From DASTQL01 sp035462375 (GTDB taxonomy: Bacteria > Actinomycetota > Actinomycetes > Jiangellales > Jiangellaceae), in the NCBI GenBank assembly GCA_035462375.1, contig DATHUJ010000109.1, positions 1 through 64,000 of the forward strand: a DNA stretch of 64,000 bases. Reading direction: 5' to 3'. Positions 18,001 through 26,000 of this stretch are shown piece by piece (the first letter of the stretch is position 1; each line of letters starts with the position of its first letter). The notes under the pieces are model-generated. The model worked only from the letters and a program-made list of their open reading frames with translations. It had not been told where the DNA came from and ran no database searches. Position numbers and translations under genes: made by a program.

Positions 18001-18594
18001 CAGCCCGTGGTCCATGAGCTCGCAGAAGTAGTTGCCGGCACCGAAGATGTCGCGGAACTCAGCGGCCGCCCGGCGAGCCTCGTCGTAGCGGCCGAGCCGC
18101 AGCAACGTCTGCACCTCACCCGACGGACAGCCGGTCGTGGCGATCAGCCCCGCCGCGTAGGTCTGCAGCAGCTCACGGTCCATGCGGGGCTTGAAGTAGA
18201 AGCCCTCGAGGCTCGCGAGGGACGACAGCCGGAACAGGTTGTGCATGCCCGGCGTGGTCTCGGCGAGGAGGGTGAGGTGGGTGTAGGCCCCGGAGCCTGA
18301 GACGTCGTCCTCACCACCGTTGCCCCAGCGGACCCGGGTCTTGTCGAACCGGCTGGTCCTGGGGGTGAGGTAGGCCTCCGTCCCGATGATCGGCCGGATG
18401 CCGTGCGCGCGTGCCTTGCTCCAGAAGTCGTAGGCGCCGAACACGTTGCCGTGGTCGGTCATCGCCAGGGCCGGCATGCCCTGGGCTGCGGCCTCGGTGA
18501 AGAGGTCGTCGAGCCGGGCGGCGCCGTCGAGCATGGAGTACTCGGTGTGCACGTGCAGGTGGACGAAGGAATCGCCTGCCGAGCCCGCTCCCAC
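15067..18594 (-). CDS. dnaE: replicative DNA polymerase III alpha subunit
   Basis: The chromosomal replicase, about 1175 residues. An N-terminal PHP domain begins FVHLHVHTEYSMLDGAARLD, followed by the palm with the catalytic aspartates in MPDFDVDFD (about residue 415). GRGSGAGSMAAYAMGI precedes it, GVHAAGVIMS and NKAHSAAYGLVSYW follow, and there is a C-terminal OB fold. I prefer the GTG at 18594 to the one at 18630. A TAGACT -10 element at 18638-18633 would place the transcript start inside or after the upstream GTG, and a GGAGG lies before 18594 (spacing about 11). The longer start would add 12 residues. Confidence 0.93.
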   Translation of the reverse strand: MGAGSAGDSFVHLHVHTEYSMLDGAARLDDLFTEAAAQGMPALAMTDHGNVFGAYDFWSKARAHGIRPIIGTEAYLTPRTSRFDKTRVRWGNGGEDDVSGSGAYTHLTLLAETTPGMHNLFRLSSLASLEGFYFKPRMDRELLQTYAAGLIATTGCPSGEVQTLLRLGRYDEARRAAAEFRDIFGAGNYFCELMDHGLGIERRVRADLLRLARDLGLPLVATNDLHYTHRGDHEAHAVLLCVQSGSTLADPNRFKFDADDFYLKSAAEMRTLWTELPEACDNTLAIADRCEVGFVEAPGAYMPRFPVPEGEDETSWFVKEVEHGLHRRFPTGVPDRVRRQASYETEVIVGKGYAGYFLVVADFINWAKRNGIRVGPGRGSGAGSMAAYAMGITDLDPLRHGLIFERFLNPERMSMPDFDVDFDERRRGEVIRYVSDTYGDDRVAMIVTYGTIKAKQAVKDASRVLGYPFAMGERITKAMPPSVMGKDIPLTGVFDSAHKRYSEAGELRSLYESDPDVRKVVDTAKGLENLKRQWGVHAAGVIMSSEPLIDHIPIMKREQDGAIITQFDYPTCETLGMVKMDFLGLRNLTVLDDALTNIVRNGKDPVDLEALALDDPATYEMLGRGDTLGVFQFDGGPMRSLLRLMKPDNFEDISAVGALYRPGPMGANSHTNYALRKNKQQEVTYLHDELAGALEPILGTTYGLIVYQEQVMEIAQQLAGYTLGKADLLRRAMGKKKREVLDAEYVGFQAGMQANGFSAAAIKVLWDTLVPFSDYAFNKAHSAAYGLVSYWTAFLKANYPAEYMAALLTSVRDDKDKTALYLNECRRMGIKVLPPDVNESEGDFTPVGTDIRFGLAAIRNVGGNVVDGVVAARRDKGRYTDFPDFMDKVPAIVCNKRVVESLVKAGAFDSLGYSRRSLLAVHEDAVDAVVGIKRNEAIGQFDLFGGGGDAEAERFTVAVPEGSEWDKQVKLGYEREMLGLYVSDHPLMGIEHVLSRAVDRSVASLADSEECPPGTTVIIGGLITGLQRKVTKRGDTWAIATVEDLEGAVEVMFFPATYQLYALQLVEDAVVVVRGRLDRRDDSPQVIAAELTLPDVTVAASGPVVVNLPTIRCTPPLVERLKEVLRTHPGVTEVHLRLTGTGRTTLMRLDDSLRVTPSTALMGDLKALLGPACLG

Positions 18595-18747
18595 GACCGA
18601 CCCCGCCTCCTCGACCTCGTCGCGAGGCACCGAGTCTAGGTGCCGGGCCCGACACTCCGCGGCCCCCCGACGTGGCCGCAGGTGCCGCGGCGTGTCGGCG
18701 CGGGGGCGGCCGGACGCGCGTTTCGTGAGGTCCCGCCCCGCCAGGCG

Positions 18748-19719
18748 TCACAGTCTCCAGACCGGTGGCTCGGGCGGCAGCTGCTCCTCGGCCACGTCGA
18801 GCCCCGCCGAGATCACGGCGTCCATCACGAGCGCGAGCCGCTCCTTGCCGAGGCGAGGGGCGCGGTGCGCCATGGCGTGCACGATCTGCGCCTCCCGGGC
18901 CTGGTCGCGCCCGGCGTGGCCACGGACGGGCTTGTGCCGCTGGATCTCGGTGGCGAGTGCCGCGCGGTACTCCAGCAGACTCGCCAGGGTGGCGTCGACG
19001 CGGTCGATGGCCTCGCGGCAGGCCGGCAGGCTGGCCGGTCCGACCTGTCGGACGAGGGGCGCCAGGGTCGTGGCCGCCTCCAGGACGGCAGCCACGTCCG
19101 GGACGGGTGCTGCTTCGTCGAGCAGGAGGCCGTCGGCACCGGCGGCGACGGCGGCGCCGGCCAGCCACGGGCTCCCGGTGACCTCGATCACGACGGGCGC
19201 GCCGGTCCGCTCGCGGACCTCGCGCACCAGGGCCAGGTCCAACGTACGGCGCCGGTCGAGGTGGGTGCGGCTGCCGCTCTCGCAGAGCACGACCTGGCCG
19301 TTGCCGGCGGCGAGGACGTACTCGGCGGACGACAGCCACTCGGCCACCGTGGCGTGCTGGCCGCGCTGAACGACCACCGGCAGGCCGAGGCGACCGACCG
19401 CGCCGAGCAGGCGGAAGTCCTGCATCCAGGCCGCGCCGACCATGACCCCGTCGGCGTACCGCCCGACAGCGGGCAGGTCGGCGGCGGAGAACGGCTCGAC
19501 CAGCAGCGGGGCAGCCACCCCGCTCCTGGCCTCGCGCAGCACGGCGTCGGCGTCGTGCCTACCGTGCAGCCGACGGAGGTCGAGGTGGACGATGTCGGCG
19601 CCTGTTCCCGGCCCGGCGACGACCGGAAGGCGGGCGGCGCCGAGCACGTGGCTGCCGATGGCGACGGTCGGCTCTGCGATGGCCGGCGTCCCGGCGGCCT
19701 GGAGGGGGGCGGTGGTCAC
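18748..19719 (-). CDS. DAHP-synthase-like domain fused to AroQ chorismate mutase
   Basis: A 323-residue fusion. Residues about 65-225 align with AroF-type DAHP synthase: PLLVEPFSAADL, GVMVGAAWMQDFRLLGAVGR, RGQHATVAEWLSSAEYVL and VVLCESGSRT. The catalytic parts are lost: the GPCS cysteine, the KPRT loop and the DPSH histidine are absent, and the conserved Lys before RG is Gln118. The C-terminal domain (about 228-315) is AroQ chorismate mutase with its active-site residues in place: Arg235, Arg252, Lys263, Asp272, Arg275, Glu276. It probably makes prephenate, with the first domain structural or regulatory. The GTG has AGGAG 5 nt upstream. An attenuator-like leader precedes it. Confidence 0.8.
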   Translation of the reverse strand: MTTAPLQAAGTPAIAEPTVAIGSHVLGAARLPVVAGPGTGADIVHLDLRRLHGRHDADAVLREARSGVAAPLLVEPFSAADLPAVGRYADGVMVGAAWMQDFRLLGAVGRLGLPVVVQRGQHATVAEWLSSAEYVLAAGNGQVVLCESGSRTHLDRRRTLDLALVREVRERTGAPVVIEVTGSPWLAGAAVAAGADGLLLDEAAPVPDVAAVLEAATTLAPLVRQVGPASLPACREAIDRVDATLASLLEYRAALATEIQRHKPVRGHAGRDQAREAQIVHAMAHRAPRLGKERLALVMDAVISAGLDVAEEQLPPEPPVWRL

Positions 19720-19777
19720 GGTCGCTCCTGGGGTGCGGGCCGGCCAGGTGCTCCCGGTCGGCCTCGGGAATGACGAA

Positions 19778-19802
19778 AGGCAGCGGATGACTTCCGCTGC
19801 CT
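19778..19802 (-). terminator. attenuator hairpin in the leader of the chorismate-mutase fusion gene
   Basis: A perfect 10-bp stem AGGCAGCGGA / TCCGCTGCCT with a 5-nt loop, followed on the minus strand by TTCGTCATT. It lies 58 bp before the start codon and 28 bp after the stop of a leader peptide, the normal place for a transcription attenuator. Confidence 0.65.
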
Positions 19803-19830
19803 CGAGCCGACTCGGGTGGGGGCGCTCAGG

Positions 19831-19890
19831 TCACGTCTGCGCCGCCGGCCACCCGGCCGGCCACGTAAAGACGCGATACGCGTTGAGCAC
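19831..19890 (-). CDS. aromatic-amino-acid leader peptide (19 residues)
   Basis: GTG-started 19-codon ORF, translated VLNAYRVFTWPAGWPAAQT, ending TGA. It contains one Tyr, one Phe and two Trp codons within ten positions, as expected for a ribosome-stalling leader sensing aromatic amino acids. The GTG lies 7 nt after a TACCGT -10 element that has a TTGAAC -35 with a 17-nt spacer, so the mRNA would start at the leader start codon. A 6-bp hairpin (CCGGCC-GGGT-GGCCGG) covers the Trp codons. I inferred this from the sequence; it is too short to be found by homology. Confidence 0.6.
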   Translation of the reverse strand: MLNAYRVFTWPAGWPAAQT

Positions 19891-19897
19891 GAGCAGG

Positions 19898-19926
19898 ACG
19901 GTACGACCCCGACGCCGCCTGTTCAA
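19898..19926 (-). promoter_or_regulatory. promoter of the leader/chorismate-mutase transcript
   Basis: On the minus strand TTGAAC (19926-19921), a 17-nt spacer and TACCGT (19903-19898). This is the best -35/-10 pair I saw in the window. The expected start falls on the leader GTG at 19890. Confidence 0.65.
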
Positions 19927-19961
19927 CGGGATGGGACGCGCGTCTCGCATCCCGGACGAGC

Positions 19962-20891
19962 TCAGTCCTCTCCGCGGAGAGTGTCCAGGGCGCGCTGGAG
20001 GTCGTGCGGGTAGTCCGTCGACAGCTCGAGGGGCCGACCCGTACGCGGGTGCTCGATGCCCAGCCGGACGGCGTGCAGCCACTGGCGGGTCAGCCCCAGC
20101 CGGGCCGCGAGGGCCGGGTCCGCCCCGTAGGTGAGGTCGCCCACACAGGGGTGGCGCAACGCGCTCATGTGCACCCGGATCTGGTGGGTCCGCCCGGTCT
20201 CGAGATGGACCTCGAGGAGGCTCGCCGCAGGGAACGCCTCGAGCGTGTCGTAGTGGGTGACACTCGGCTTGCCGCCGGCCACCACCGCCCAGCGATGGTG
20301 GTGCGTCGGATGTCGCTCGATCGGCGCGTCGACCGTGCCGCGTGACGGGTCCGGGTGCCCCTGGACGAGCGCGTGGTAGACCTTGTCCACCGTCCGGTCA
20401 CGGAACTGACGCTTCAGCGACGTGTAGGCCCGCTCGGACTTCGCCACGATCATGAGGCCGCTGGTCCCCACGTCGAGACGGTGCACCACGCCCTGGCGCT
20501 CGGCGGCACCCGACGTGGCGACCCGGTACCCGGCCGCGGCGAGGCCGCCGACGACGGTGGGTCCACTCCACCCGGGGCTCGGGTGGGCGGCGACGCCCAC
20601 GGGCTTGTCGACGACGACGATGTCCTCGTCGTCGTGGACGACGCGCATGCCCTCGACGAGGGCGGGCGGCACCGCAACCCCTGCTGCGGGGGTCGGGAGC
20701 TCGATCTCCAGCCACGCTCCCGCGCGCACTCGCTCCGACTTCGGAGCCGTCGCGCCGTCGAGCCGGACGTGCCCGCTCTCGACGAGGTCGGCGGCCCGGG
20801 TCCGCGACAGGCCGAGCAACCGCGCCAGGGCGGCGTCCAGCCGCTCCCCCTCCAGGCCGTCGGGCACCGGGAGGCTGCGCTGGTCGCTCAC
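19962..20891 (-). CDS. rluD: RluD-type 23S rRNA pseudouridine synthase
   Basis: A 309-residue pseudouridine synthase. The N-terminal S4 RNA-binding domain has LDAALARLLGLSRTRAADLVESG, then the catalytic domain with VVDKPVGVAAHPSPG and the catalytic Asp in QGVVHRLDVGTSGLMIVAKS (about residue 145). GRTHQIRVHMSALRHP and GDLTYG follow near the C-terminus. The family modifies U1911/1915/1917 in helix 69, though the exact target is not proven. The GTG overlaps the lspA stop by GTGA; lspA-rluD is a conserved pair. Confidence 0.92.
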   Translation of the reverse strand: MSDQRSLPVPDGLEGERLDAALARLLGLSRTRAADLVESGHVRLDGATAPKSERVRAGAWLEIELPTPAAGVAVPPALVEGMRVVHDDEDIVVVDKPVGVAAHPSPGWSGPTVVGGLAAAGYRVATSGAAERQGVVHRLDVGTSGLMIVAKSERAYTSLKRQFRDRTVDKVYHALVQGHPDPSRGTVDAPIERHPTHHHRWAVVAGGKPSVTHYDTLEAFPAASLLEVHLETGRTHQIRVHMSALRHPCVGDLTYGADPALAARLGLTRQWLHAVRLGIEHPRTGRPLELSTDYPHDLQRALDTLRGED

Positions 20892-21466
20892 TCCCCCGGC
20901 TCCGCCTGCTGGTCGGTCGCCGCCCTCCGACCTCTCGGCGGGGCGTCGTAGGCCGTACCGAGCAGGGAGAGCAGGACCATCAGGGATGCGCCCACCACGA
21001 TGGCGGAGTCCGCGACGTTGAAGACCGGGAAGTTGGGCAGCTCGAGGAAGTCGACGACCTCCCCGCGCAGCGGTCCGGGGGACCGGAAGAGCCGGTCGAC
21101 CAGGTTGCCGACCGCGCCGCCGAGGAGCGCCCCCAGGGCGACGGCCCAGGCGGGGTGGGCGAGCCTGCGGCTGATCCGCAGGATGACGACCACCACCACC
21201 ACCGACACGACGCTGAGCAGGACGGTGGCGTTGGTGGCCAGGCTGAACGCGGCACCGGGGTTGTAGACGAGCCGGAGGCGCAGGAGACCGTCGACGACCT
21301 CGACCACGCGCCCGTCCGCGAGCCGGGCCTCGGCCAGGGCCTTGGTGACCTGGTCGACGATGAGCACGGAGGCGGCCACGCACAGGAGGACGCCGACCAG
21401 GCGGCGTCCTCCCCTCGCGGTGCTCGTGTCGTCGCGGCTCAGCGACGCTCCTCGCGCTGCTTGCAT
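20888..21466 (-). CDS. lspA: lipoprotein signal peptidase
   Basis: Signal peptidase II, about 192 residues with four membrane helices, which cleaves prolipoproteins after lipidation. The two catalytic aspartates are in GNLVDRLFRSPG (about residue 130) and FPVFNVADSAIVVG (about 156). YNPGAAFSLATN and the DQVTKALAE segment in helix 1 are also family motifs. The best start, the ATG at 21466, overlaps the 3' end of the upstream dksA-like gene by 28 bp and has no clear ribosome site, so coupling is likely. The true start is somewhat uncertain. Confidence 0.9.
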   Translation of the reverse strand: MQAARGASLSRDDTSTARGGRRLVGVLLCVAASVLIVDQVTKALAEARLADGRVVEVVDGLLRLRLVYNPGAAFSLATNATVLLSVVSVVVVVVILRISRRLAHPAWAVALGALLGGAVGNLVDRLFRSPGPLRGEVVDFLELPNFPVFNVADSAIVVGASLMVLLSLLGTAYDAPPRGRRAATDQQAEPGE

Positions 21467-22425
21467 GTCATGCACAGTGTCGCACGTGGGAAGGCCTGCA
21501 GCCGGGCCTTGCCGATGGGGTTGCCGCAGCTCTCGCACACGCCGTAGGTGCCCCGGTCGATGCGTTCGATGGCCCGCTCGGTCTGGGCCAGGATCTCGCG
21601 GTGGCTCGCGGCGAGGGCCATCTCGTGCTCGCGCTCGAAGGTCTTGGTCCCGGTGTCGGCCTGGTCCTCACCGCCGGTCTCGCCGACGTCGCGCAGCAGA
21701 TCGGCGATCTCGGCGTCCGCGTCCTCGATCTCCGCGCGCAGGCGATCGGCGTCGGCCACCAGCACGCCCCGGACCTCGGCGAGCTCCCCGGCGGTCCAGG
21801 GGTTCTCGTCCGGCCGGACCACCAGCGCCGAGACCGCGGCAGCGGTCCCTCCAGCCGCCGCCGCGGTGTCCCGCCGGGACCTCGAGCGGGCAGCCGGCTG
21901 GCGCGAGGCGGGGGCCGTCGCCTTCTTCGCCGGCGCGGCCTTCTTCGCCGGGGCGGCCTTGGCCGTCGACTTCTTCGCGGCCGTCGACTTCTTCGCCAGC
22001 GCGGCCTTCTTCGCCGGCGCGGCCTTCTTCGCCGGCGCGGCCTTCTTGGCCGACGCGGCCTTGCCCGTCGACTTCTTCGCGGCCGTCGACTTCTTCGACG
22101 GCGCGGCCTTGCCCGTCGACTTCTTCGGGGCCGTCGACTTCTTCGACGGCGCGGCCTTCTTCGCGGCCGTCGACTTCTTCGCCGGCGCGGCCTTGGCCGT
22201 CGACTTCTTCGGGGCCGTCGACTTCTTCGCCGGCGCGGCCTTCTTCCCCGAGCTGCTCTTCGAGGTCCTCTTCGAGGCGGAACTGCCCTTCGTGGCGCCC
22301 GACGTGCCGGTGGAGGCGGATCTCGAGGATCCCGGTCCGCTGTCCCCGACGAGCGAGGCTGCCTTGGCCGCGCCCGAGACCGCAGCCCTCACCCGCCCGG
22401 TGATGCCCTTGCCGGTGTCCGCCAT
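21439..22425 (-). CDS. DksA/TraR zinc-finger protein with histone-H1-like Lys/Ala tail
   Basis: A 328-residue protein in two unlike parts. Residues about 45-180 are a low-complexity Lys/Ala/Ser/Thr tract of repeated AAPAKKS/TAAKKS units like the tails of histone H1 or actinobacterial HupB. From about 215 on it is a DksA/TraR protein: an acidic coiled coil (LAEVRGVLVADADRLRAEIE) and a C-terminal C4 zinc finger, CESCG...CMTC. DksA-like proteins bind RNA polymerase through the secondary channel. Here a DNA-binding role for the tail is inferred. The ATG has GAAGGA upstream. It lies directly before lspA. Confidence 0.85.
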   Translation of the reverse strand: MADTGKGITGRVRAAVSGAAKAASLVGDSGPGSSRSASTGTSGATKGSSASKRTSKSSSGKKAAPAKKSTAPKKSTAKAAPAKKSTAAKKAAPSKKSTAPKKSTGKAAPSKKSTAAKKSTGKAASAKKAAPAKKAAPAKKAALAKKSTAAKKSTAKAAPAKKAAPAKKATAPASRQPAARSRSRRDTAAAAGGTAAAVSALVVRPDENPWTAGELAEVRGVLVADADRLRAEIEDADAEIADLLRDVGETGGEDQADTGTKTFEREHEMALAASHREILAQTERAIERIDRGTYGVCESCGNPIGKARLQAFPRATLCMTCKQREERR

Positions 22426-22493
22426 GTCCGGGCCGTCCTTCTCGTCGGGTGATCGTCACGGTCCCGAGAGGATAGGTCGGGGCGGGTCCCCCA

Positions 22494-22784
22494 TCAACGT
22501 GCACCGCCGCGCAGAGCCGCAACCCGCACCGCCACGGCCTCTACGCCGTCGCTGCCTGTGTCGATCTCCACCACTTTGTCGCGTCGGGTGGCACCGCTGA
22601 CCAGGCGGACCTGCCGCCGACGGGTGCCCAGGGCGTCGGCCAGCGCCCGGAGCGCAGCCTCCGTCGCCCTCCCGTCGACTGCCGGCGCCTGAACGGCCAC
22701 GACCAACGCATCGCCGTACTCGCCTCCGACCCTCGTCCGGGAGGCACCGGGGCGCACCCGGACGGCGACACGCAGGCCCGCCAC
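22494..22784 (-). CDS. DUF167 (YggU) family protein
   Basis: A 96-residue protein of the DUF167 family: LRVAVRVRPGASRTRVGG, VVAVQAPAVDGRATEAALRALA and RQVRLVSGATRRDKVVEI are the core motifs. The fold is a small alpha/beta domain with unknown function. The GTG start is 6 nt after GACACT, so it may be leaderless. It is divergent from ileS and its T-box-like leader. Confidence 0.85.
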   Translation of the reverse strand: MAGLRVAVRVRPGASRTRVGGEYGDALVVAVQAPAVDGRATEAALRALADALGTRRRQVRLVSGATRRDKVVEIDTGSDGVEAVAVRVAALRGGAR

Positions 22785-22943
22785 CAGCCCAGTGTCCCCC
22801 CGAAGCCGGTCCCGGGTGAGGACGTCCTGACGACCTGCCGCGGTAGTTGGGCACGCGCCGCGGTGTATTCACCTGGCTCGGCAGCCAAATACGCGGCTGC
22901 CGTGATCAATGGGGGGACGGCGGCCGGTGCGGGCCGGCCGCCG

Positions 22944-23099
22944 TACACTAGGCGCCGCGAAGGCGTCGATGGGGACGAGTACTCCCGTACGCAGCCACCA
23001 GCGACCCGGGGACGGTGCGAGCCCGGGGGCGTGCCCGGGACAAGATCACCCCGGAGCCGCCGGAAGAACGGCGCCAGCGACGACGCGACGGAGGAGTGC
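22944..23099 (+). promoter_or_regulatory. ileS leader with T-box Stem I (Ile specifier), T-box bulge not visible
   Basis: A TACACT -10 (22944-22949) is followed by a structured leader. GGGG (22971-22974) pairs with CCCC (23049-23052) as the base of a Stem I. The specifier loop has AGTA on the 5' side (22978-22981) and the isoleucine codon ATC at 23045-23047, flanked by G and A. Higher up are AGCGA (23000-23004) and GGTGCGA (23014-23020), the AG-bulge and distal-loop signatures of T-boxes. The GGAAGAAC linker follows at 23062-23069. The UGGNACC bulge that binds the tRNA acceptor end is not found before the start codon. GTACTCC (22979-22985) can pair with GGAGTGC just before the GTG. Confidence 0.65.
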
Positions 23100-26000
23100 G
23101 TGACGTACCGCCCGGTGCCGGCCCAGGTGGACCTGCCCGCCCTCGAGCACGAGGTGCTCGACTTCTGGCGGGAGCACGACATCTTCGGCAAGACCCTCGC
23201 GCGGACGGCGGACGGCCCCAGCTGGGTCTTCTACGAGGGACCGCCCACCGCCAACGGCATGCCCGGCACCCACCACGTCGAGGCGCGGGCGTTCAAGGAC
23301 GTCTACCCGCGCTACCGCACGATGAAGGGCTACCACGTCCCCCGCCGGGCCGGCTGGGACTGCCACGGCCTGCCCGTCGAGATCGCGGTGGAGAAGGAGC
23401 TCGGCTTCAGCGGCAAGGGAGACATCGAGGCCTTCGGGGTGGCCGAGTTCAACGCGCGGTGCCGCGAGTCGGTCCTGCGCCACGTCGACGCCTTCGAGCA
23501 GATGACCCACCGGATGGGCTTCTGGGTGGACTTCTCCACCGCCTACCGCACGATGGACTCCTCCTACGTGCAGTCGGTCTGGTGGTCGCTCAAGCAGGTG
23601 TTCGACCGGGGCCTGCTCGTCGAGGACCACCGGGTCGCGCCCTACTGCCCGCGGTGCGGGACGGCCCTGTCCGACCACGAGCTGGCCCAGGGGTACGAGA
23701 CGGTCGTCGACCCGTCGGTCTACGTCCGGTTCCCCCTCACCTCCGGCCCGCTGGCCGGCGAGGCCGCGCTCCTGGTGTGGACCACCACGCCCTGGACCCT
23801 GGTCTCGAACACGGCCGTCGCCGTCCACCCCGAGGTCCGGTACGTGGTGGCGCAGTCCCCCGACGGTGAGGAACGCCTGGTGGTCGCCGAGCCCCTGCTG
23901 GGCGTCCTCGGCGAGGGCTGGACGGTGCAGGACTCCTACGTCGGCACGGACCTCGAGCACTGGGGCTACCGACGACCGTTCGACCTGGTCCCCGTCCCCG
24001 ACGCGCACTACGTGGTCGTCGACGCCTACGTGACGACCGACGACGGCTCCGGCCTGGTCCACCAGGCCCCGGCCTTCGGTGCGGAAGACCTGCGCGTGGC
24101 CCGCTCGTACGGCCTGCCGGTCGTCAACCCGGTCCGCCCGGACGGCACCTTCGCCCCGGAGGTCGACCTGGTCGGTGGGGAGTTCTTCAAGCACGCCGAC
24201 ACCGCGCTGGTGAAGGACCTCGAGGAGCGGGGGCTGCTGTTCAGGCACCTGCCGTACGAGCACCCCTACCCGCACTGCTGGCGCTGCCACACGCCGCTGA
24301 TCTACTACGCTCAGCCGTCCTGGTACGTCCGCACCACCGCCGTCAAGGACGCGCTCCTCCGGGAGAACGACCGGACGCGGTGGTTCCCCGAGCACGTCAA
24401 GTGGGGCCGCTACGGGGACTGGCTGCGCAACAACGTCGACTGGGCGCTCTCACGCAACCGCTACTGGGGCACGCCCCTGCCGGTGTGGCGCTGCGCCGAG
24501 GGCCACCTCGTCTGCGTCGGGTCGCTCGCCGAGCTCGGTGACCACGCGGGCCGCGACCTCTCGGACCTGGACCCGCACCGCCCGTACGTCGACGACGTCT
24601 CCTTCGACTGCGCCAGCTGTGGCAGCCCGATGCGCCGGGTCCCCGAGGTCATCGACGTCTGGTACGACTCCGGCGCCATGCCGTTCGCCCAGCTCGGCTA
24701 CCCGCACGAGCCGGGCAGCAGCGAGGAGTTCGAGTCGACCTACCCGGCGCAGTTCATCAGCGAGGGCCTGGACCAGACCCGCGGGTGGTTCTACTCGATG
24801 ATGGCCGTCGGGACCCTGGTGCTCGACCGCTCCTCGTACGAGAACGTCGTGTGCCTCGGCCTGATCCTGGCCGAGGACGGTCGGCGGATGAGCAAGCACC
24901 TGGGCAACATCCTCGAGCCCGTCCCGCTCATGGACGAGCACGGCGCCGACGCCCTCCGGTGGTTCATGCTCGCCTCCGGCTCACCGTGGCAGCCGCGCAA
25001 GGTGGGCCACGCGGCTCTTCAGGACGTGGTCCGCAAGGTCCTGCTGACCTACTGGAACACCGTCGCCTTCCAGTCCCTGTACGGGCGCACCTCGGGCTGG
25101 TCGCCGGGGCCCGACACCCCTCCGCCAGGCAAGCGCCCGCTGCTCGACCGGTGGGCGCTGGCCGAGCTGAACCGCCTCGTCGCCGACGTCGACGCGGCCT
25201 ACCAGGGCTTCGACGTCACCCGGGCGGGCGCCCGGGCCGCGGCGTTCGTCGAGGACCTGTCGAACTGGTACGTCCGTCGCTCCCGGCGCCGCTTCTGGGA
25301 GGGCGACCCGGCGGCCCTCGCCACGCTCCACGAGTGCCTGGCGGTGCTCACCCGGCTGCTCGCCCCGATGATCCCCTTCCTCACCGAGCGGGTGTGGCAG
25401 GACCTGGTGCGCAGCACCGACCCGGCGGCCGCCGAGTCCGTCCACCTCACCGACTTCCCGGAGGCAGACACCCGCCTCGTGGACGACCGGCTGGCCGAGC
25501 AGGTGGCGCTGGCGCGCCGCCTGGTCGAGCTCGGCCGGGCGGCGCGGGCCGAGGCGAAGGTGCGCACCCGCCAGCCGCTCGCCCGCGCGCTGGTGGGCGC
25601 CCCCGGCTGGGACGAGCTCCCGGAGGAGCTGCGTGACCATGTCGCCGCCGAGCTCAACGTCGCCCGGCTCTCGCCGCTGACGGCCACGGGGGACACCCTG
25701 GTGGACGTCAGCGCCAAGGCGAACTTCCGCTCCCTGGGTCGACGGTTCGCCAAGGACACCCCGCGAGTCGCGGCGGCGATCTCCGCCGCGGACGCGGCGA
25801 CTCTGGCGGCGGGGATCCGGCGCGACGGCGAGGCGGTCCTCGACGTCGAGGGGCTGGGACCGGTGCCCGTGACCGCGGAGGACGTGGTCGTCACGGAGAC
25901 GCCTCGGGCGGGGTGGTCGGTGGCCCGCGAGGGCGAGACGGTGGCCCTCGACCTCCGGCTCACGCCGGAACTCCTCCGCGCCGGCCTCGCGCGCGAGGTC

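Noticed and set aside
15619..18300. An 893-codon plus-strand open frame opposite dnaE1
   Set aside because: Antisense shadow of dnaE1 caused by GC-rich third positions; the product is His/Gly/Val-rich with no domain, and the minus frame has all DNA polymerase motifs.
22863..23099. N-terminal extension of IleS by 79 codons
   Set aside because: The region forms the structured leader with T-box Stem I and a ribosome site just before the GTG at 23100; IleS homology begins there.
23126..23133. GGTGGACC as a possible T-box bulge sequence
   Set aside because: It lies inside the ileS coding region and lacks one base of TGGNACC, so it is more likely chance.
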